A DNA stretch of 64,000 nucleotides from Tubulanus polymorphus (GCF_964204645.1 NC_134034.1:1238001-1302000), one strand, 5' to 3'; positions 36,801 to 46,184 are shown, counted from the stretch's first letter. Notes: a model not told the origin generated them from the letters alone. Translations and numbers: made by a program.

Positions 36801-39800
36801 ATCGAAATGATCTTCGCTCGTTTACGATATCGTGTTTCGGCCATGTTGTGTTTCGTCAAAGATTCCTCGATGATTTCGCAGTTCGCCGGGATGCTCGCGG
36901 TTACCGGGGGCGATGAGGATTTCATGTCTTCATCTTCGATCAACTGCTCGAAATCCATCTCTGTTCAACGATAAATCATTTAAAAATAATCGGATTGAAA
37001 ATTGATTCAGTTGTACATTTGTGGATCGGATCCAGTTCCACTGTTGTGGATACAGTTCCACTGTTGTGGATACAGTTCCGCTGTTATGGATCCAGTTCCG
37101 CTGTTGTGGATCCAGGTCTACTGTTCCAGATCCAAGTGTACATTTGTGAATTTAGTTGTACGTTGTGGATCCAAGTTTATATTGATGGATCAAAAATCAA
37201 CAGTTCAAATATCATTATCTGTGCGTGTTGAGGAGGTAGGGGGTTAAATGTACTCTCTGGTCGTTTGTTTAGATAGTGCTACACTACCTTACGTGTAGAG
37301 ACTGTTGAGACTATTGAGGAATATTGACGAGTGTTTTTGTCGAGGCAGTTGTTAACCTAATTGTGAAAAACACCTTTAAACATCAATGATTTGAGATGAA
37401 ATACATTACGAAAAACAGTACCTTGATTCAGCATTGTAAAATCCTATGTCTCTCTCTCTCTCTTTCTCTTTGCTGGTTTTGTGTGCTGCTGCTGCTGCTG
37501 CTGCTATATTCACTTGTTATTGATCTCTACAGAGTTAGTTATTTGGGTCGAGACCCGACTGTATATGATGTGGTATATAAACCCTCATCAGACACCGCCA
37601 GTACTCGACTGCTGCTGTACTAAACTGCTGTGCATTTATTTCGGAGGTTTCTATAAGGAATTTCATTTGGGGAACTGATTTCGCATATGAAATTAGTCAT
37701 AGGCTGTCCATTTAAGACATCTGAGGTCGAGTGGGTAGGGTTAAGGGAGGTTTGTGGGGGTTTGTTTTGCCTTGGGGTATTTGGATGTGGACATTTTAAT
37801 TCCTGTAAGCCATCAGAACAAATCATGGACGATGATGATTTCAACTACGCATTAGAGGAGAAATAGTTCACATAAATGTATGGAACTACTAATTGTGGTT
37901 CGGGGAGTATTGAACAGTAAGGATATTTACGATTAACCGTAGACTTGAGCCACTAGACCTGATCATTATCAGTAGACCTCTCACCCTTAACTCTCTTGGA
38001 TCCAGTTCGACCTGAGTCCAGAATTGTGGATCTCAGTCCAGAACTGTGGAACTGTGTCCAGAACTGTGGAACTGAGTCCAGAACTGTTGATCTGAGTCCA
38101 GAATTGTGGATCTCAGTCCAGAACTGTGGTGCTGGGTCCAGAATTGTGGATCTCAGTCCAGAACTGTGGATCTGAGTCCAGAACTGTGGAACTGGGTCCA
38201 GAACTGTGGTGCTGGGTCCAGAACTGTGGATCTGAGTCCAGAACTGTGGATCTCAGTCCAGAACTGTGGATCTGAGTCCAGAACTGTGGAACTGAGTCCA
38301 GAACTGTGGAACTGAGTCCAGAACTGTTGATCTGAGTCCAGAATTGTGGATCTCAGTCCAGAACTGTGGAACTGTGTCCAGAACTGTGGAACTGAGTCCA
38401 GAACTGTTGATCTGAGTCCAGAATTGTGGATCTCAGTCCAGAACTGTGGTGCTGGGTCCAGAACTGTGGATCTGAGTCCAGAACTGTGGATCTCAGTCCA
38501 GAACTGTGGATCTGAGTCCAGAACTGTGGAACTGAGTCCAGAACTGTGGATCTGAGTCCAGAACTGTGGATCTGGGTCCAGAACTGTGGATCTGAGTCCA
38601 GAACTGTGGAACTGAGTCCAGAACTGTGGAACTGAGTCCAGAACTGTGGAACTGAGTCCAGAATTGTGGATCTCAGTCCAGAACTGTGGATCTGAGTCCA
38701 GAACTGTGGAACTGAGTCCAGAACTGTGGATCTGAGTCCAGAACTGTGGATCTGAGTCCAGAACTGTTGATCTGAGTCCAGAACTGTGGAACTGGAACCT
38801 GAACTGTGGAACTGAGTCCAGAACTGTGGATCTGAGTCCAGAACTGTTGATCTGAGTCCAGAACTGTGGAACTGAGTCCAGAACTGTGGAACTGAGTCCA
38901 GAACTGTGGAACTGAGTCCAGAACTGTTGATCTGAGTCCAGAACTGTGGATCTGAGTCCAGAACTGTGGAACTGAGTCCAGAACTGTGGATCTGGGTCCA
39001 GAACTGTGGATCTGAGTCCAGAACTGTGGAACTGAGTCCTGAACTGTGGATCTGAGTCCAGAACTGTGGATCTGGGTCCAGAACTGTGGATCTGAGTCCA
39101 GAACTGTGGAACTGAGTCCTGAACTGTGGAACTGAGTCCAGAACTGTGGATCTGAGTCCACAACTGTGGATCTGAGTCCAGAACTGTGGAACAGAGTCCG
39201 GAACTGTGGAACTCCCTCTCTTTCTTGAATTATGAATTTTTGAATTTTTCTCATTATTTCAGATATATCAGTATTTTACCCACGATGCACCTATCGGCCG
39301 TTATTGATCCGTCTGAAGCGATCTCACTGCGTCATCCGGCCGAACATGAAATAGCCGAACAAATCGCCGAGCAACGAAAACTCTACTCAAGGTCGGCGGA
39401 GCACGCCTCCGCGTATCAAATACCGTTCTCGAAACTGGATCCGTATTCGCAGAATTTGATGCTGCACGCAAAAAAACTGACGCAATATCCAAAATCGTCG
39501 AAAGAGTTTATCATCACGGTCGCCTTGGCGATCGCGAGCGCTTTATTCATCGTTTACATCGTCATGACGATGTACCGGTGTATGTGCTCTCGTAACTACG
39601 CCAAGTGGCGGTCGTCGTGGCGACGGCGTCCGAAACGTCGTCGATCGCTGTACTACGTGAAACAGATTCGCGAAACGGTTCCGCTGTTTCTGTGCGGACA
39701 CGAACAGGTAACACTAAATACAGGATGTGTTATAAACCTAGAATCAAATAGTTCACTGTTGGAAGAGGAAAAGTGTTTTTGTGAAAGTAGAAAAGATTTT

Positions 39801-42800
39801 CGACATCATTTCAAAGTGATTATTTTGATTCTGGGGCTGTGTTAGCTGAATTGTTGGTTATAGTTTAAACCAGTGGTTAGTTGACGCGGTGACAATTAAA
39901 GGTTTATTGTTACAGTGGTATTTATCCGCCGGTTATCTTCAAACCAACTTTTCAGCAACAGCAGTCCCTGATTTGTAGTGGTGAAATGGTATTTGTTTGT
40001 TTTGTCAGGAGGTTGAATGTCTGGCGAGTGACGGTCCGCTGGTTATTAGTTCATGTCTAGCTGGTCAGATACGTGTGTGGGACAATACATCAGGGGAATG
40101 CCTTACTGCTGTACATAGAAAAAGGTAGACCTAACCCCTCAACTGATTGGTTGATATTAACTGTATTCTGATTGGTTGATATTTACTATATTCTGATTGG
40201 TTGATATTTACTATATTCTGATTGGTTCATGTAAACTTTATTCTGATTGGTTCATGTAAACTATATTGTGATGGGTTGATATTTACTATATTCTGATTGG
40301 TTGATATTTACTATATTCTAATTGGTTGATGCAAACTTTATTCTGATTGGTTGATATTAACTATATTCTGATTGGTTGATATTTTTCCAGCGCGTCATTA
40401 GATTTGGCACGGTACCCGTGTTCGGGTCGCAATATGGACGACAGCGACGCCGACCTCTACGCCGAGTACCACGGCAACAATGACTACTACGCCGAGAAAA
40501 CAACGCCACCTAGTGATAACGATGATCAAACTAACAACAAAAACAAAATGGCCTCCGGGCGTAAAGGACATCGACGATTCGAATCGTGGCCGGATTTGAC
40601 GCCGATGATCGAAACAAACTTCACGGCATTGGCGCGTAATCGGCGCGACGTCTCGCCGCCATCGTCGCGGTGTAAATCAGTGCCACCAGGTGGCGACGAC
40701 AGAGACTCGACTGACTCATTCGATTTCGGAGCCGTTCGCGATTATTATCGCGAGCACCGGAATTCCGTCGAGGATCGGATGATTCGCCGGCAACATGAGG
40801 AGTTGCTACGGGAACGGTCAACAATGGAGACCGGTGTCGGCGGAGGCGGCGGAGGTCAAACAAATCAACCTCATTCACGCAGTCTCAGTTTCGGTAACAA
40901 ATAGAAAAAAAAAATGATTTCAATTTCGTAATTGAAGAAGAAAAAGATGAAGAAATGAATTTGAATTTTTTTTCTGATTTTTTAGGAGACCAGACGTCAA
41001 CGATTCACTACGATGCTACCGTTCATGAACAACACTTCCTCGGAGATCAAGCGCCACCTATCTGGTGTTTGACGTGTAAGGATAATCTGATTATAGCCGG
41101 CTGTAGCAACGGTCGCATCGAGGTGAGCAACATGTCTGCCTTCATTATTGCTCCTATGACATCATCAAATTGTTTACTAGTGATTTGATCTATAGCTAGA
41201 CACTTCTAGAAAAGATGTCTGCCTCCATAAATCACCCTATGACATCATCAAATTATCTACTAGTGATTTGGTCTATAGACACTTCTAGAAAAGATGTCTG
41301 CCTCCATAAATCAACCTATGACATCATCATATTGTCTACTAGTGATTTGATCTATAGAACCTTCTAGAAAAGATGTCTGCCCTGATGAATCCCCCTATGA
41401 CATCATCAAAATGTCTGTTAGCGATTTGATCTATAGGCATTTCTAGAAATCAACTACCAGTTATAGTCCGTCCAAAAAGAAAATATAGTTAAAAAACAAA
41501 TGTAGTAAATTATTTAATGATTGTTGTTATGTTGATAGTTCTGGGATGCGTTGACCGGAATGTTGAAGTGTATGTATAACAGTAACACGTCAGGAGCAGA
41601 CGGTGGAGTGAACGTCGCTGGAGTGAACGCTGGAGTCACCGGAATCTGTTTCATCTCCAATCGAGTAATCATCGCTCGTTTAAACGGAACAATCGATTTC
41701 CTCGAGTTAGAAACGTTCTGTACGACTCCGATTCCGGGAAATAATCCCACCGAAAAACCATCAAAATTACACAACCGCGGTATGTTCGATATCCTTCTTT
41801 TAGGGCTATCCCTGGTTTCAAATATCAGAGTTATCTATTGGGATAAATCCTTAACCTTGACCTGGTTTTATAGACTAGGTATCAAAGTGATCCCTAGGGA
41901 TAAATCCTTAACCTTGACCTGGTTTTATAGACTGGGTATCAAAGTTATCACTAGGGATAAATCCTTAACCTGGACCTGGTTTTATAGACTGGGTATCAAA
42001 GTTACCCCTAGGGATAAATCCTTAATGGGGACCTGGTTTTATAGACTGGGTATCAAAGTTTTCCCTAGGGATAAATCCTTAACCTGGACCTGGTTTTATA
42101 GTCTGGGTAGCAAAGTTATCCCTAGGGATAAATCCTTAGCCTGAGCCCGGTTTTATAGACTGGGTATCAAAGTTATCACTGGGGATTAATCCTTAACCTG
42201 GGCCTGGTTTTATAGACTCAGTATCAAAGTTATCCCTAGGGATAAATCCTTAACCTAGGCCTGGTTTTATAGACTGGGTACCAAAGTTACCCGTAGGGGT
42301 AAATCCTAAATCTACGGTTTAACTGGTTTACTCCCTCTCTCTAAATCCGATAAACCGTTTTAAATTGCAGGACATTTCCGAGCGGGCAGCGGTCACGTTC
42401 GTACCGGATCGGGCGTGTTCAACTGGAACGATATCATCCATTGTTCGTTAGTCGTATCAATCCGAGCTCATCAGCAGCCGATCAGTGTTATACTGAGCGA
42501 GGGAGGACGTGTTGTCTCAGCTAGTCACGATCATACTTTAAAGGTATAATTTCAACGTGCGGACCTGGGGCCGGTTGCATAGTCAAGGTCCAGTCTAAGA
42601 CCAACTTAATTCTATAGCCAATCTAACAACTTTAGACAAGTCTTAAAATTTAAGACCACTTTTGGACTTAAATCACGACTGTGCGACTGGTCCCTGGCTA
42701 CTATTTTAGAGTATTTTCTCGGGGAATCAGAAAAAAAACAAGAAAAAATCAGGGAATATGACAAATTTTACCACAAAACCTGGAAAGCTCGGGGAATTTG

Positions 42801-44906
42801 GATGTTGTTATTGACCACGCGTTTCTTGATCAGTAAGTGATTTACTGAAAAGTGAATGAATTGTAATTTCTCTGATTCACTCAAAGGGAATTTTGTGTAA
42901 TCACGCATGGGAAAATCAGGGAATACTCGGGGAATTTGTAAATGGGTGACAAGTGGCGAATCTGTTTTTTAGGACTCGACTTAGAAATCTTTCGTTGATC
43001 TTCAATTAAACCACAGTAATATTTATATCAAATTGTTGTCCTTTTTGATGCAAACTAAGACTGAGATATCGGGAAGTCTCTGGTGTGGTTAGTTTGGATT
43101 AGATGATATATATATATATATTTCAGGTGTATCGTTTTGAGGATATGTTGTGTTTGTTTACGTTACACGGACATGTCGGCAGCGTGACGGCCCTGTTCCT
43201 AGACAAGGCAAGTTTCAATGTATTTACACGTATCTTGTTGTAGACGTAAAGAGTGATGTCATAGGGGGAAATAAGGATTATCATAGCAACTGTGATATCA
43301 TAGAGGAAATCAATGATATCGTAGGGGGAATAACAAATATCAAATGGTTCAGCTACGGGTGATAAGTGATATAATAGGGGGAAATCAGTGATGTCATTGG
43401 GTGATACAAGTTACAATAAACATCTATTATTCTCCTGTAGGTGGCGCCGTTAGCTGCGGCGAGTGGCTGCGAGGATGGCTCCGTACGTCTGTGGGATCTA
43501 CTGACCGGAGCGTGTGTTCATAAACTCGACAGCCACCAGGGGGCGGTTACGGCAGTAACGTGTACTCCGATGTTCGTGATCAGCTCCGCGCAGGACGACC
43601 GTCTGTGTATCTGGGAGCGATGCCGCGGAACGCTGCTACATTCCATACGACTTGTAAGTTTAATACGACCCACTAGATGGCGCATTAATACACCTCACTT
43701 GCCACTAGTGGAATCCTCTATTGCTGCAGTAGTTGATGTCCTATTACACTCTAGCAACACCTGGTGGATCCTCACTGGCCACAAGTGGAATCCTCTATTG
43801 CTGCAGTAGTTGATGTCCTATTACACTCTAGCGACACCTGGTGGATCCTCACTGGCCACAAGTGGAATTCTCTATTGCTTCAGTAGTAGTTGATGTCCTA
43901 CTACACTCTAGCGACACCTGGTGGATCCTCACTTGCCACAAGTGGAATCATCTATTGCTGCAGTAGTTGATGTCCTACTGCACACTAGCGACACCTAGTG
44001 GAATCCTATATTGTTTTTCAATTGTGTATTTGTGTATATTTTCTAGGATCCTGGTTCGTGCAGTAGTTTAGCGATGCTCACTAGCAATCTGTTAGTCAGC
44101 TCAGGACAGGTAAGGCCGGGTTCTGAGAGTTTGTTAAGTGGACTCCTTCTCTAGACTTTGTGGAATATAGTAAACTCTTCGTTACAATGGGGTACCCGCA
44201 AAACCAGCTATCCTGCCAGATGGCGTGACGAGCAGTAGGTTGTTTGTTGTCAAAATTAGTTCATTTTCAATGAACTTTGAACTGAACTTTTAGACTTCCG
44301 AATCCATGTACTATCACAGGACCCACCAAATATGAAATACTTTGATTCTTCTACCCAGAAATCGGTTAAGTTTTCATAAATAATTGATTCATTTAAGAGA
44401 AAAGTTCATTCAGTTTGAATTGAAATGTAGAAGGCAATCGAATACGGACGACCAACGAACTACTAGCGACACCTGGTGGAATCCTCGATTGCCACAGTTG
44501 TAGCGGTGCCGGTACCCCATTGGCGCCGAATTGTTGAACTGTAAGATTATTAGGCTAAAAAAAATTGATGCCTTGCCGCTATAGAAATGAACTGTTTATA
44601 AATTTTATCATATTTTACAAAAATGACCTGGCCGCTGCGGAGAAACAAGGTATCATTTTTGTTTAGCCTTAGTTTCAGAGAAAGGACTGTTTTGGTGAAA
44701 TACGCGTTGTTTTGTTGTTTCAGGGTTGTATAATGTTATGGGATATAACGAAGGGCGAATTTCTACGCGTCGTTCCGCTCGGCAGCCACGACCAATCTAA
44801 TTTCGTTCGCCAATTAATAGTCGTCGATAATAGCACCGCCATCTGTGATTACGGCAATGAACTAAGAGTCGTACATTTTCCATCCGTGCTGGAGAAGGTG
44901 GACTAG
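24804..44906 (+). CDS. SCAP: SREBP cleavage-activating protein (SCAP)
   Basis: Exons: 24804-24916, 25406-25556, 25802-25965, 26087-26237, 26897-27084, 27560-27744, 28044-28170, 28709-28830, 28932-29026, 29225-29323, 29615-29773, 29856-30002, 30554-30846, 39263-39707, 40009-40124, 40391-40893, 40986-41122, 41539-41779, 42371-42543, 43127-43207, 43441-43653, 44047-44109, 44724-44906; 1382 residues. SCAP escorts SREBP from ER to Golgi when sterols are low. Seen: TM1 near the N-terminus, luminal loop 1 ([10 protein letters not shown]), sterol-sensing domain in exons 6-10 with [39 protein letters not shown] and [13 protein letters not shown] hexapeptide MELSDL (464-469), luminal loop 7 ending [18 protein letters not shown]8 [19 protein letters not shown], then WD40 repeats ([24 protein letters not shown]) to the C-terminus. 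Longer than human (1279), mainly in exon 16. Intron 20 is GC-AG (43208-43440). Intron 13 hosts three genes. Confidence 0.96.
24945..25392 (+). repeat. ~79-bp family array, SCAP intron 1
   Basis: About six units: GATGATGTCATAGGGGGATT, TATGGAGGCAGACATC, TTTTCTAGAAGTGTCTGTAG, ATCAAATCACTA. The last partial unit runs into the polypyrimidine tract of exon 2. Confidence 0.95.
26564..26830. mobile_element. piggyBac-like MITE with TTAA target duplication
   Basis: Ends are TTAA-CCCTTTCAGTGC and GCACTGAAAGGG-TTAA, inverted repeats beginning CCC/GGG inside TTAA, as in piggyBac elements. About 259 bp between the TTAA copies, with an internal inverted motif (CACTGCGGTGTA against TACACCGTGCAGCGGTGT). No ORF. 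Related, more decayed copies at 32845-33074, 36005-36300 and from 63943. Confidence 0.85.
27150..27320. repeat. Short dispersed repeat in SCAP intron 5
   Basis: Shares CCAACCATTTCCATGGTATA, TGGAGGAAAA and TATTTACAA with 1120-1210 in a UBR3 intron. Likely fragments of one interspersed element; family not recognised. Confidence 0.6.
28172..28690 (+). repeat. ~79-bp family array, SCAP intron 7
   Basis: Seven units of the GATGATGTCATAGGGGGATT family, beginning a few bases after the exon 7 donor and ending just before the exon 8 acceptor, so the array is nearly the whole intron. Confidence 0.95.
30045..30415. repeat. Degenerate repeat block with CATTGATTC core, SCAP intron 12
   Basis: Contains CCATTGATTCTGGATCTG, ACATTGATTCAATG, AGATATCTTATAGAATCAAT and related variants twice over, as does 11400-11775. 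Units include inverted CATTGATTCAATG palindromes. Confidence 0.8.
30950..31655. repeat. 47-bp tandem array, SCAP intron 13
   Basis: About 15 units. The first eight are essentially identical (AACTCACAACCGCTGTCCAA, CTGGATCCCGAGTTCAGGGT, TAACTCT); the rest are variants with CTGTAGAACTGGATCC. The unit carries the wider AACTGT(G)GAACTGG core. Confidence 0.93.
31737..32390 (-). CDS. Four-helix membrane protein, nested copy 1
   Basis: Intronless, 217 residues, antisense inside SCAP intron 13. Cytosolic acidic N-terminus ([11 protein letters not shown]), then TM1 about 52-72, TM2 about 91-110, TM3 about 117-137, TM4 about 164-188 ending GCGATCC, a likely palmitoylation cluster, and a short cytosolic tail. 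Extracellular loop 2 contains an N-glycosylation sequon (NLS). The layout resembles MS4A- or MARVEL-like four-span families, but I do not recognise the family and assign no function. Differs from copies 2 and 3 mainly in the two extracellular loops, while TM1-TM3 and the N-terminus are nearly identical. A minisatellite starts about 65 bp upstream of the ATG. A TTTATT at 31666-31671 could be its AATAAA on the minus strand. Confidence 0.85.
   Translation of the reverse strand: MDFEQLIEDEDNGRKSSSPPVTASVPANCEIIEESLTKHNVAETRYRKRAKIISIVLFVAIALILIVDIIRLYKILTRRSHNYLPEATAMCFWEIPIGVLTAAFALAASINPRKCYVITCLVMAIITAIITGILLVFSIVEVFVYWNLSDTSYLRRNEANPLISLAAARLVFGVVLFVASVVMAAFGCGATCCRPKTQVAQVIYVGEQHKNTNSTVE
32458..32700. 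repeat. 20-bp minisatellite upstream of four-helix gene 1
   Basis: Twelve units of CCAGTTCTACAGTTGTGGAT with C/T and A/T variants, about 65 bp upstream of the ATG at 32390 (minus strand). Confidence 0.95.
32845..33074. mobile_element. Decayed piggyBac-like MITE copy
   Basis: Shares GAAAGATGGCAACACCTGTC, AAACATAGTGAAATA, GGTATTAATTAGTCAGCA and the right end GAAAGGG-TTAA (33071-33074) with the intact copy at 26564-26830; the left end is diverged. Confidence 0.75.
33132..33785 (-). CDS. Four-helix membrane protein, nested copy 2
   Basis: Intronless, 217 residues, same orientation and architecture as copies 1 and 3. Extracellular loop 1 is [13 protein letters not shown]; loop 2 holds [14 protein letters not shown] with an NES sequon. 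The stretch from TM2 through TM3 ([42 protein letters not shown]) is the same as in copy 1 apart from single changes, at DNA level too. Tail ends [14 protein letters not shown] decayed MITE lies immediately 3' and a 20-bp minisatellite immediately 5'. No family recognised. Confidence 0.85.
   Translation of the reverse strand: MDFEQLIEDEDNGQKSSSPPVTASVPANCEIIEESLTKHNMAETRYRKRAKIISIVLFVAIALILIVDIIRLHEAITNFYNQVAFTCFWEIPTGVLTAAFALAASINPRKCYVITCLVMAIITAIITGILLVRSIPEIVLFSHLVRFLSGNESRDRTRRLILATGIVRFIFSVALFVASIVMAAFGCGATCCRPKTQVTQVIYVGEQHTNRNSTAAE
33850..34150. repeat. 20-bp minisatellite upstream of four-helix gene 2
   Basis: About 15 units of CCAGTTGCACAGTTGTGGAT. It starts about 65 bp upstream of the ATG at 33785, the same spacing and sequence context (GATAACAGTTTTTGAACATG) as gene 1. 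Confidence 0.95.
34283..35073. mobile_element. pogo/Tigger-like DNA transposon remnant
   Basis: About 790 bp flanked by TA. Terminal inverted repeats: CAGTCAGCCCGCTTTATTCC at the left and, reverse-complemented, CAGTCAAACCCGCTTTATTC at the right. Interior is mostly non-coding. One short + strand ORF (34645-34914) ends with [15 protein letters not shown], which fits a PCNA-interacting box (Q-x-x-I-x-x-F-F), a feature reported for pogo transposase C-termini. The DDE catalytic core is not present, so the element cannot move by itself. Confidence 0.7.
35076..35620. repeat. Duplicated segment upstream of four-helix gene 2
   Basis: Similar in order to 37420-38010 upstream of gene 3: ACCTTGATTCAGCATTGTA, a CTG-repeat tract (35131-35152), AGTTATTTGGGTC, ACCCTCATTAGACA, then GTAGACTTCAGCCA and CTTAACTCTTCTAGA. 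The gene and its upstream kilobase were duplicated together. Confidence 0.7.
36005..36300. mobile_element. piggyBac-like MITE copy 3' of four-helix gene 3
   Basis: Shares GAAAGATGGCAGCACCTGTT, ACGATACACCGCACCGCGGT, GGTATTAATTAGTCGGCACT with 26564-26830; right end carries AAACTGG-TTAA. Lies immediately 3' of four-helix gene 3, as the copy at 32845 does for gene 2. Confidence 0.75.
36332..36958 (-). CDS. Four-helix membrane protein, nested copy 3
   Basis: Intronless, 208 residues, nine shorter than copies 1 and 2: it lacks NGQ-type residues after EDED, one or two in loop 1 ([12 protein letters not shown]) and several after TM3. Loop 2 ([14 protein letters not shown]) has lost the sequon seen in copy 2. 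Core helices and the GCGATCC motif are kept. All length differences are whole codons, so the frame has been maintained under constraint. Closest to copy 2. A short 20-bp-type minisatellite is upstream (37010-37180). Confidence 0.85.
   Translation of the reverse strand: MDFEQLIEDEDMKSSSPPVTASIPANCEIIEESLTKHNMAETRYRKRAKIISIVLFVVIGLILIVDIIRLHEAIKFYNQVAFTCFWEIPTGVLTAAFALAASINPRRCYVITCLVMAIITAIITGIQIVLFSHLVIFLSAYESRDRTSQLISLATGIVHFIFSVVLLIASIVMAAFGCGATCCRPKTQVTQVIYVGEQHTNTNSTAAE
37010..37180. repeat. 20-bp minisatellite upstream of four-helix gene 3
   Basis: Seven to eight degenerate units of CAGTTCCACTGTTGTGGATA, starting some 50 bp upstream of the ATG at 36958. Confidence 0.85.
37990..39215. 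repeat. 20-bp minisatellite, about 60 units in strict register
   Basis: Unit TCCAGAACTGTGGATCTGAG with a few alternating variants (AACTGAG, TCTCAG, GTGCTGGG). The 20-bp phase is unbroken for about 1.2 kb. It lies in SCAP intron 13, ending about 50 bp before exon 14. A long antisense ORF over it is a by-product of a stop-free repeat. Confidence 0.97.
40140..40385. repeat. 25-bp tandem repeat, SCAP intron 15
   Basis: About ten units of TTCTGATTGGTTGATATTTA followed by CTATA, filling the whole short intron between exons 15 and 16. Each unit contains ATTGG, the reverse of a CCAAT box. Confidence 0.95.
41130..41455 (-). repeat. ~79-bp family array, SCAP intron 17
   Basis: Four units in the reverse orientation: TCTGCCTCCATAAATCACCC, TATGACATCATCAAATTG, CTACTAGTGATTTGATCTAT. 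Confidence 0.93.
41800..42312 (+). repeat. 57-bp tandem array, SCAP intron 18
   Basis: About nine units of GGGTATCAAAGTTATCCCTA, GGGATAAATCCTTAACCTGG, CCTGGTTTTATAGACT. Same family, opposite strand, as 21845-22160. Period divisible by three leaves the frame of exon 18 open for six units. Confidence 0.95.
42560..42690 (-). mobile_element. Single copy of the ~141-bp palindromic element, SCAP intron 19
   Basis: Reverse of the ADGF-A intron 4 unit: GGTTGCATAGTCAAGGTCCA at one end, TTAAATCACGACTGTGCGAC at the other, ending GGTCCCTGG. A lone copy with inverted-repeat ends suggests the unit was originally a MITE. Confidence 0.8.
43690..44010 (+). repeat. 77-bp tandem array, SCAP intron 21
   Basis: Four units of CTAGCGACACCTGGTGGATC, CTCACTTGCCACAAGTGGAA, TCCTCTATTGC, AGTAGTTGATGTCCTA. 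Also at 1690-2060 (UBR3) and, reversed, at 57985-58290. Confidence 0.95.
44551..44672. mobile_element. Small MITE, deletion derivative, SCAP intron 22
   Basis: Ends AGGCTAAAAAAAATTGATGC and, inverted, GGTATCATTTTTGTTTAGCC. Longer relative at 62830-63060. Confidence 0.8.
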
Positions 44907-45399
44907 CAGCCGATGGACTAGTGACAGACATTTGGCCTCCCGAACAAACTGAACAATGATTAGCTTTCTGCAATATGAGTCAGTTGTGCTAAAAATTTGA
45001 GAGTTAACCATTGGATAAAAACTACTCCTCCTTGGCCCCCTTCCTTAGCCTGGTGCCACCCCTCCTCTTCCCGGATCCACCCCTCCTCGCAGCCTGAAGC
45101 CACCCTCTCTTCAGCCCAGAACCACTCCCCTCGAGGCTGGAGCCACCCTCCTGCCTGGAGCCACCCCTCATCAGGTTGGTGCTACTCTCCCAGCCAGGAG
45201 CCACCTCTCCTCATTCTGGAATATCCCCTGGGATGTCAGTTTTCTGATGGTTAACGTATGAGCAACAGATTAACTTCAATACTGTTGATTTTCTAAAGAA
45301 ATGAATGACAAATTGTTTAAAAGTTTAATCACAGTCCATTCAAAATTCTGGTCAGTGATTTTGAAAAATTTCTTAAGCGAGCGAATTCAATGCTTTAAT

Positions 45400-45662
45400 T
45401 AATTACCGGTAGCCCGGTATATTATTACCGGTAGCCCGGTATATTATTACCGGTAGCCCGGTATATTATTACCGGTAGCCCGGTATATTATTACCGGTAG
45501 CCTGGTATATTATCACCGGTAGCCCGGTATATTATTACCGGTAGCCCGGTATATTATCACCGGTAGCCCGGTATATTATTACCGGTAGCCCGGTATATTA
45601 TTACCGGTAGCCCGGTATATTATTACCGGTAGCCCGGTATATTATCACCGGTAGCCCGGTGT
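45400..45662. repeat. 22-bp tandem repeat downstream of SCAP
   Basis: Twelve units of ATTACCGGTAGCCCGGTATA followed by TT, nearly identical; the only frequent variant is TATC for TATT. Confidence 0.97.
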
Positions 45663-45745
45663 TCAAAACCCTGAAATACTGTTTTACTTGTAATGTATAT
45701 TTATGTATTTTTGATGTACTATATTTTTCTATTAAAATGGCATTA

Positions 45746-45748
<3 letters not shown>

Positions 45749-45813
<65 letters not shown>

Positions 45814-45814
45814 C
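45749..45814. repeat. (ATT)n microsatellite
   Basis: About 22 uninterrupted trinucleotide units. Confidence 0.97.
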
Positions 45815-46184
45815 AATATTATGTGACCATTGTAAAAAAAAAACAAACTACCAGATATGTCTGTAAACAAATAAAATTTGATCTCAAAGATTTTGCTTAG
45901 AAAAGAACTGGTGTTAAATTTTTGTTCGTGATTTTGCAGTTAGCGCGTTTTGTGGGGTACAAGCAGCATGTATGGGTCGCTCGTGTGTCTTCTGTAACCC
46001 GTCATTATTTTGTAATGGCGGCAAAGCGCATCGAAGTGGATATAACTCAGTTTGGTGACAATTGTATCTATCATTTTCCTGGAGCCTTTGAAAAATTTAT
46101 AAATTCACTCTTTCTGGAAATGATTAGTGATTAATCGGATTACATCAGTTTCAGTAGTTTTACAAGAATTTAGCCTGACTCGAT

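Noticed and set aside
38153-39163. 336-residue antisense open frame of repeated [15 protein letters not shown]-type units
   Set aside because: The 20-bp repeat has no stop in this frame; all three frames are the same sequence shifted, codon bias is absent, and the array lies inside a SCAP intron.
1690-44010. Regularly spaced direct repeats resembling CRISPR arrays
   Set aside because: Units are head-to-tail with no unique spacers, and the DNA is eukaryotic.
45601-45870. Polyisoleucine minus-strand frame
   Set aside because: Translation of the (ATT)n microsatellite.
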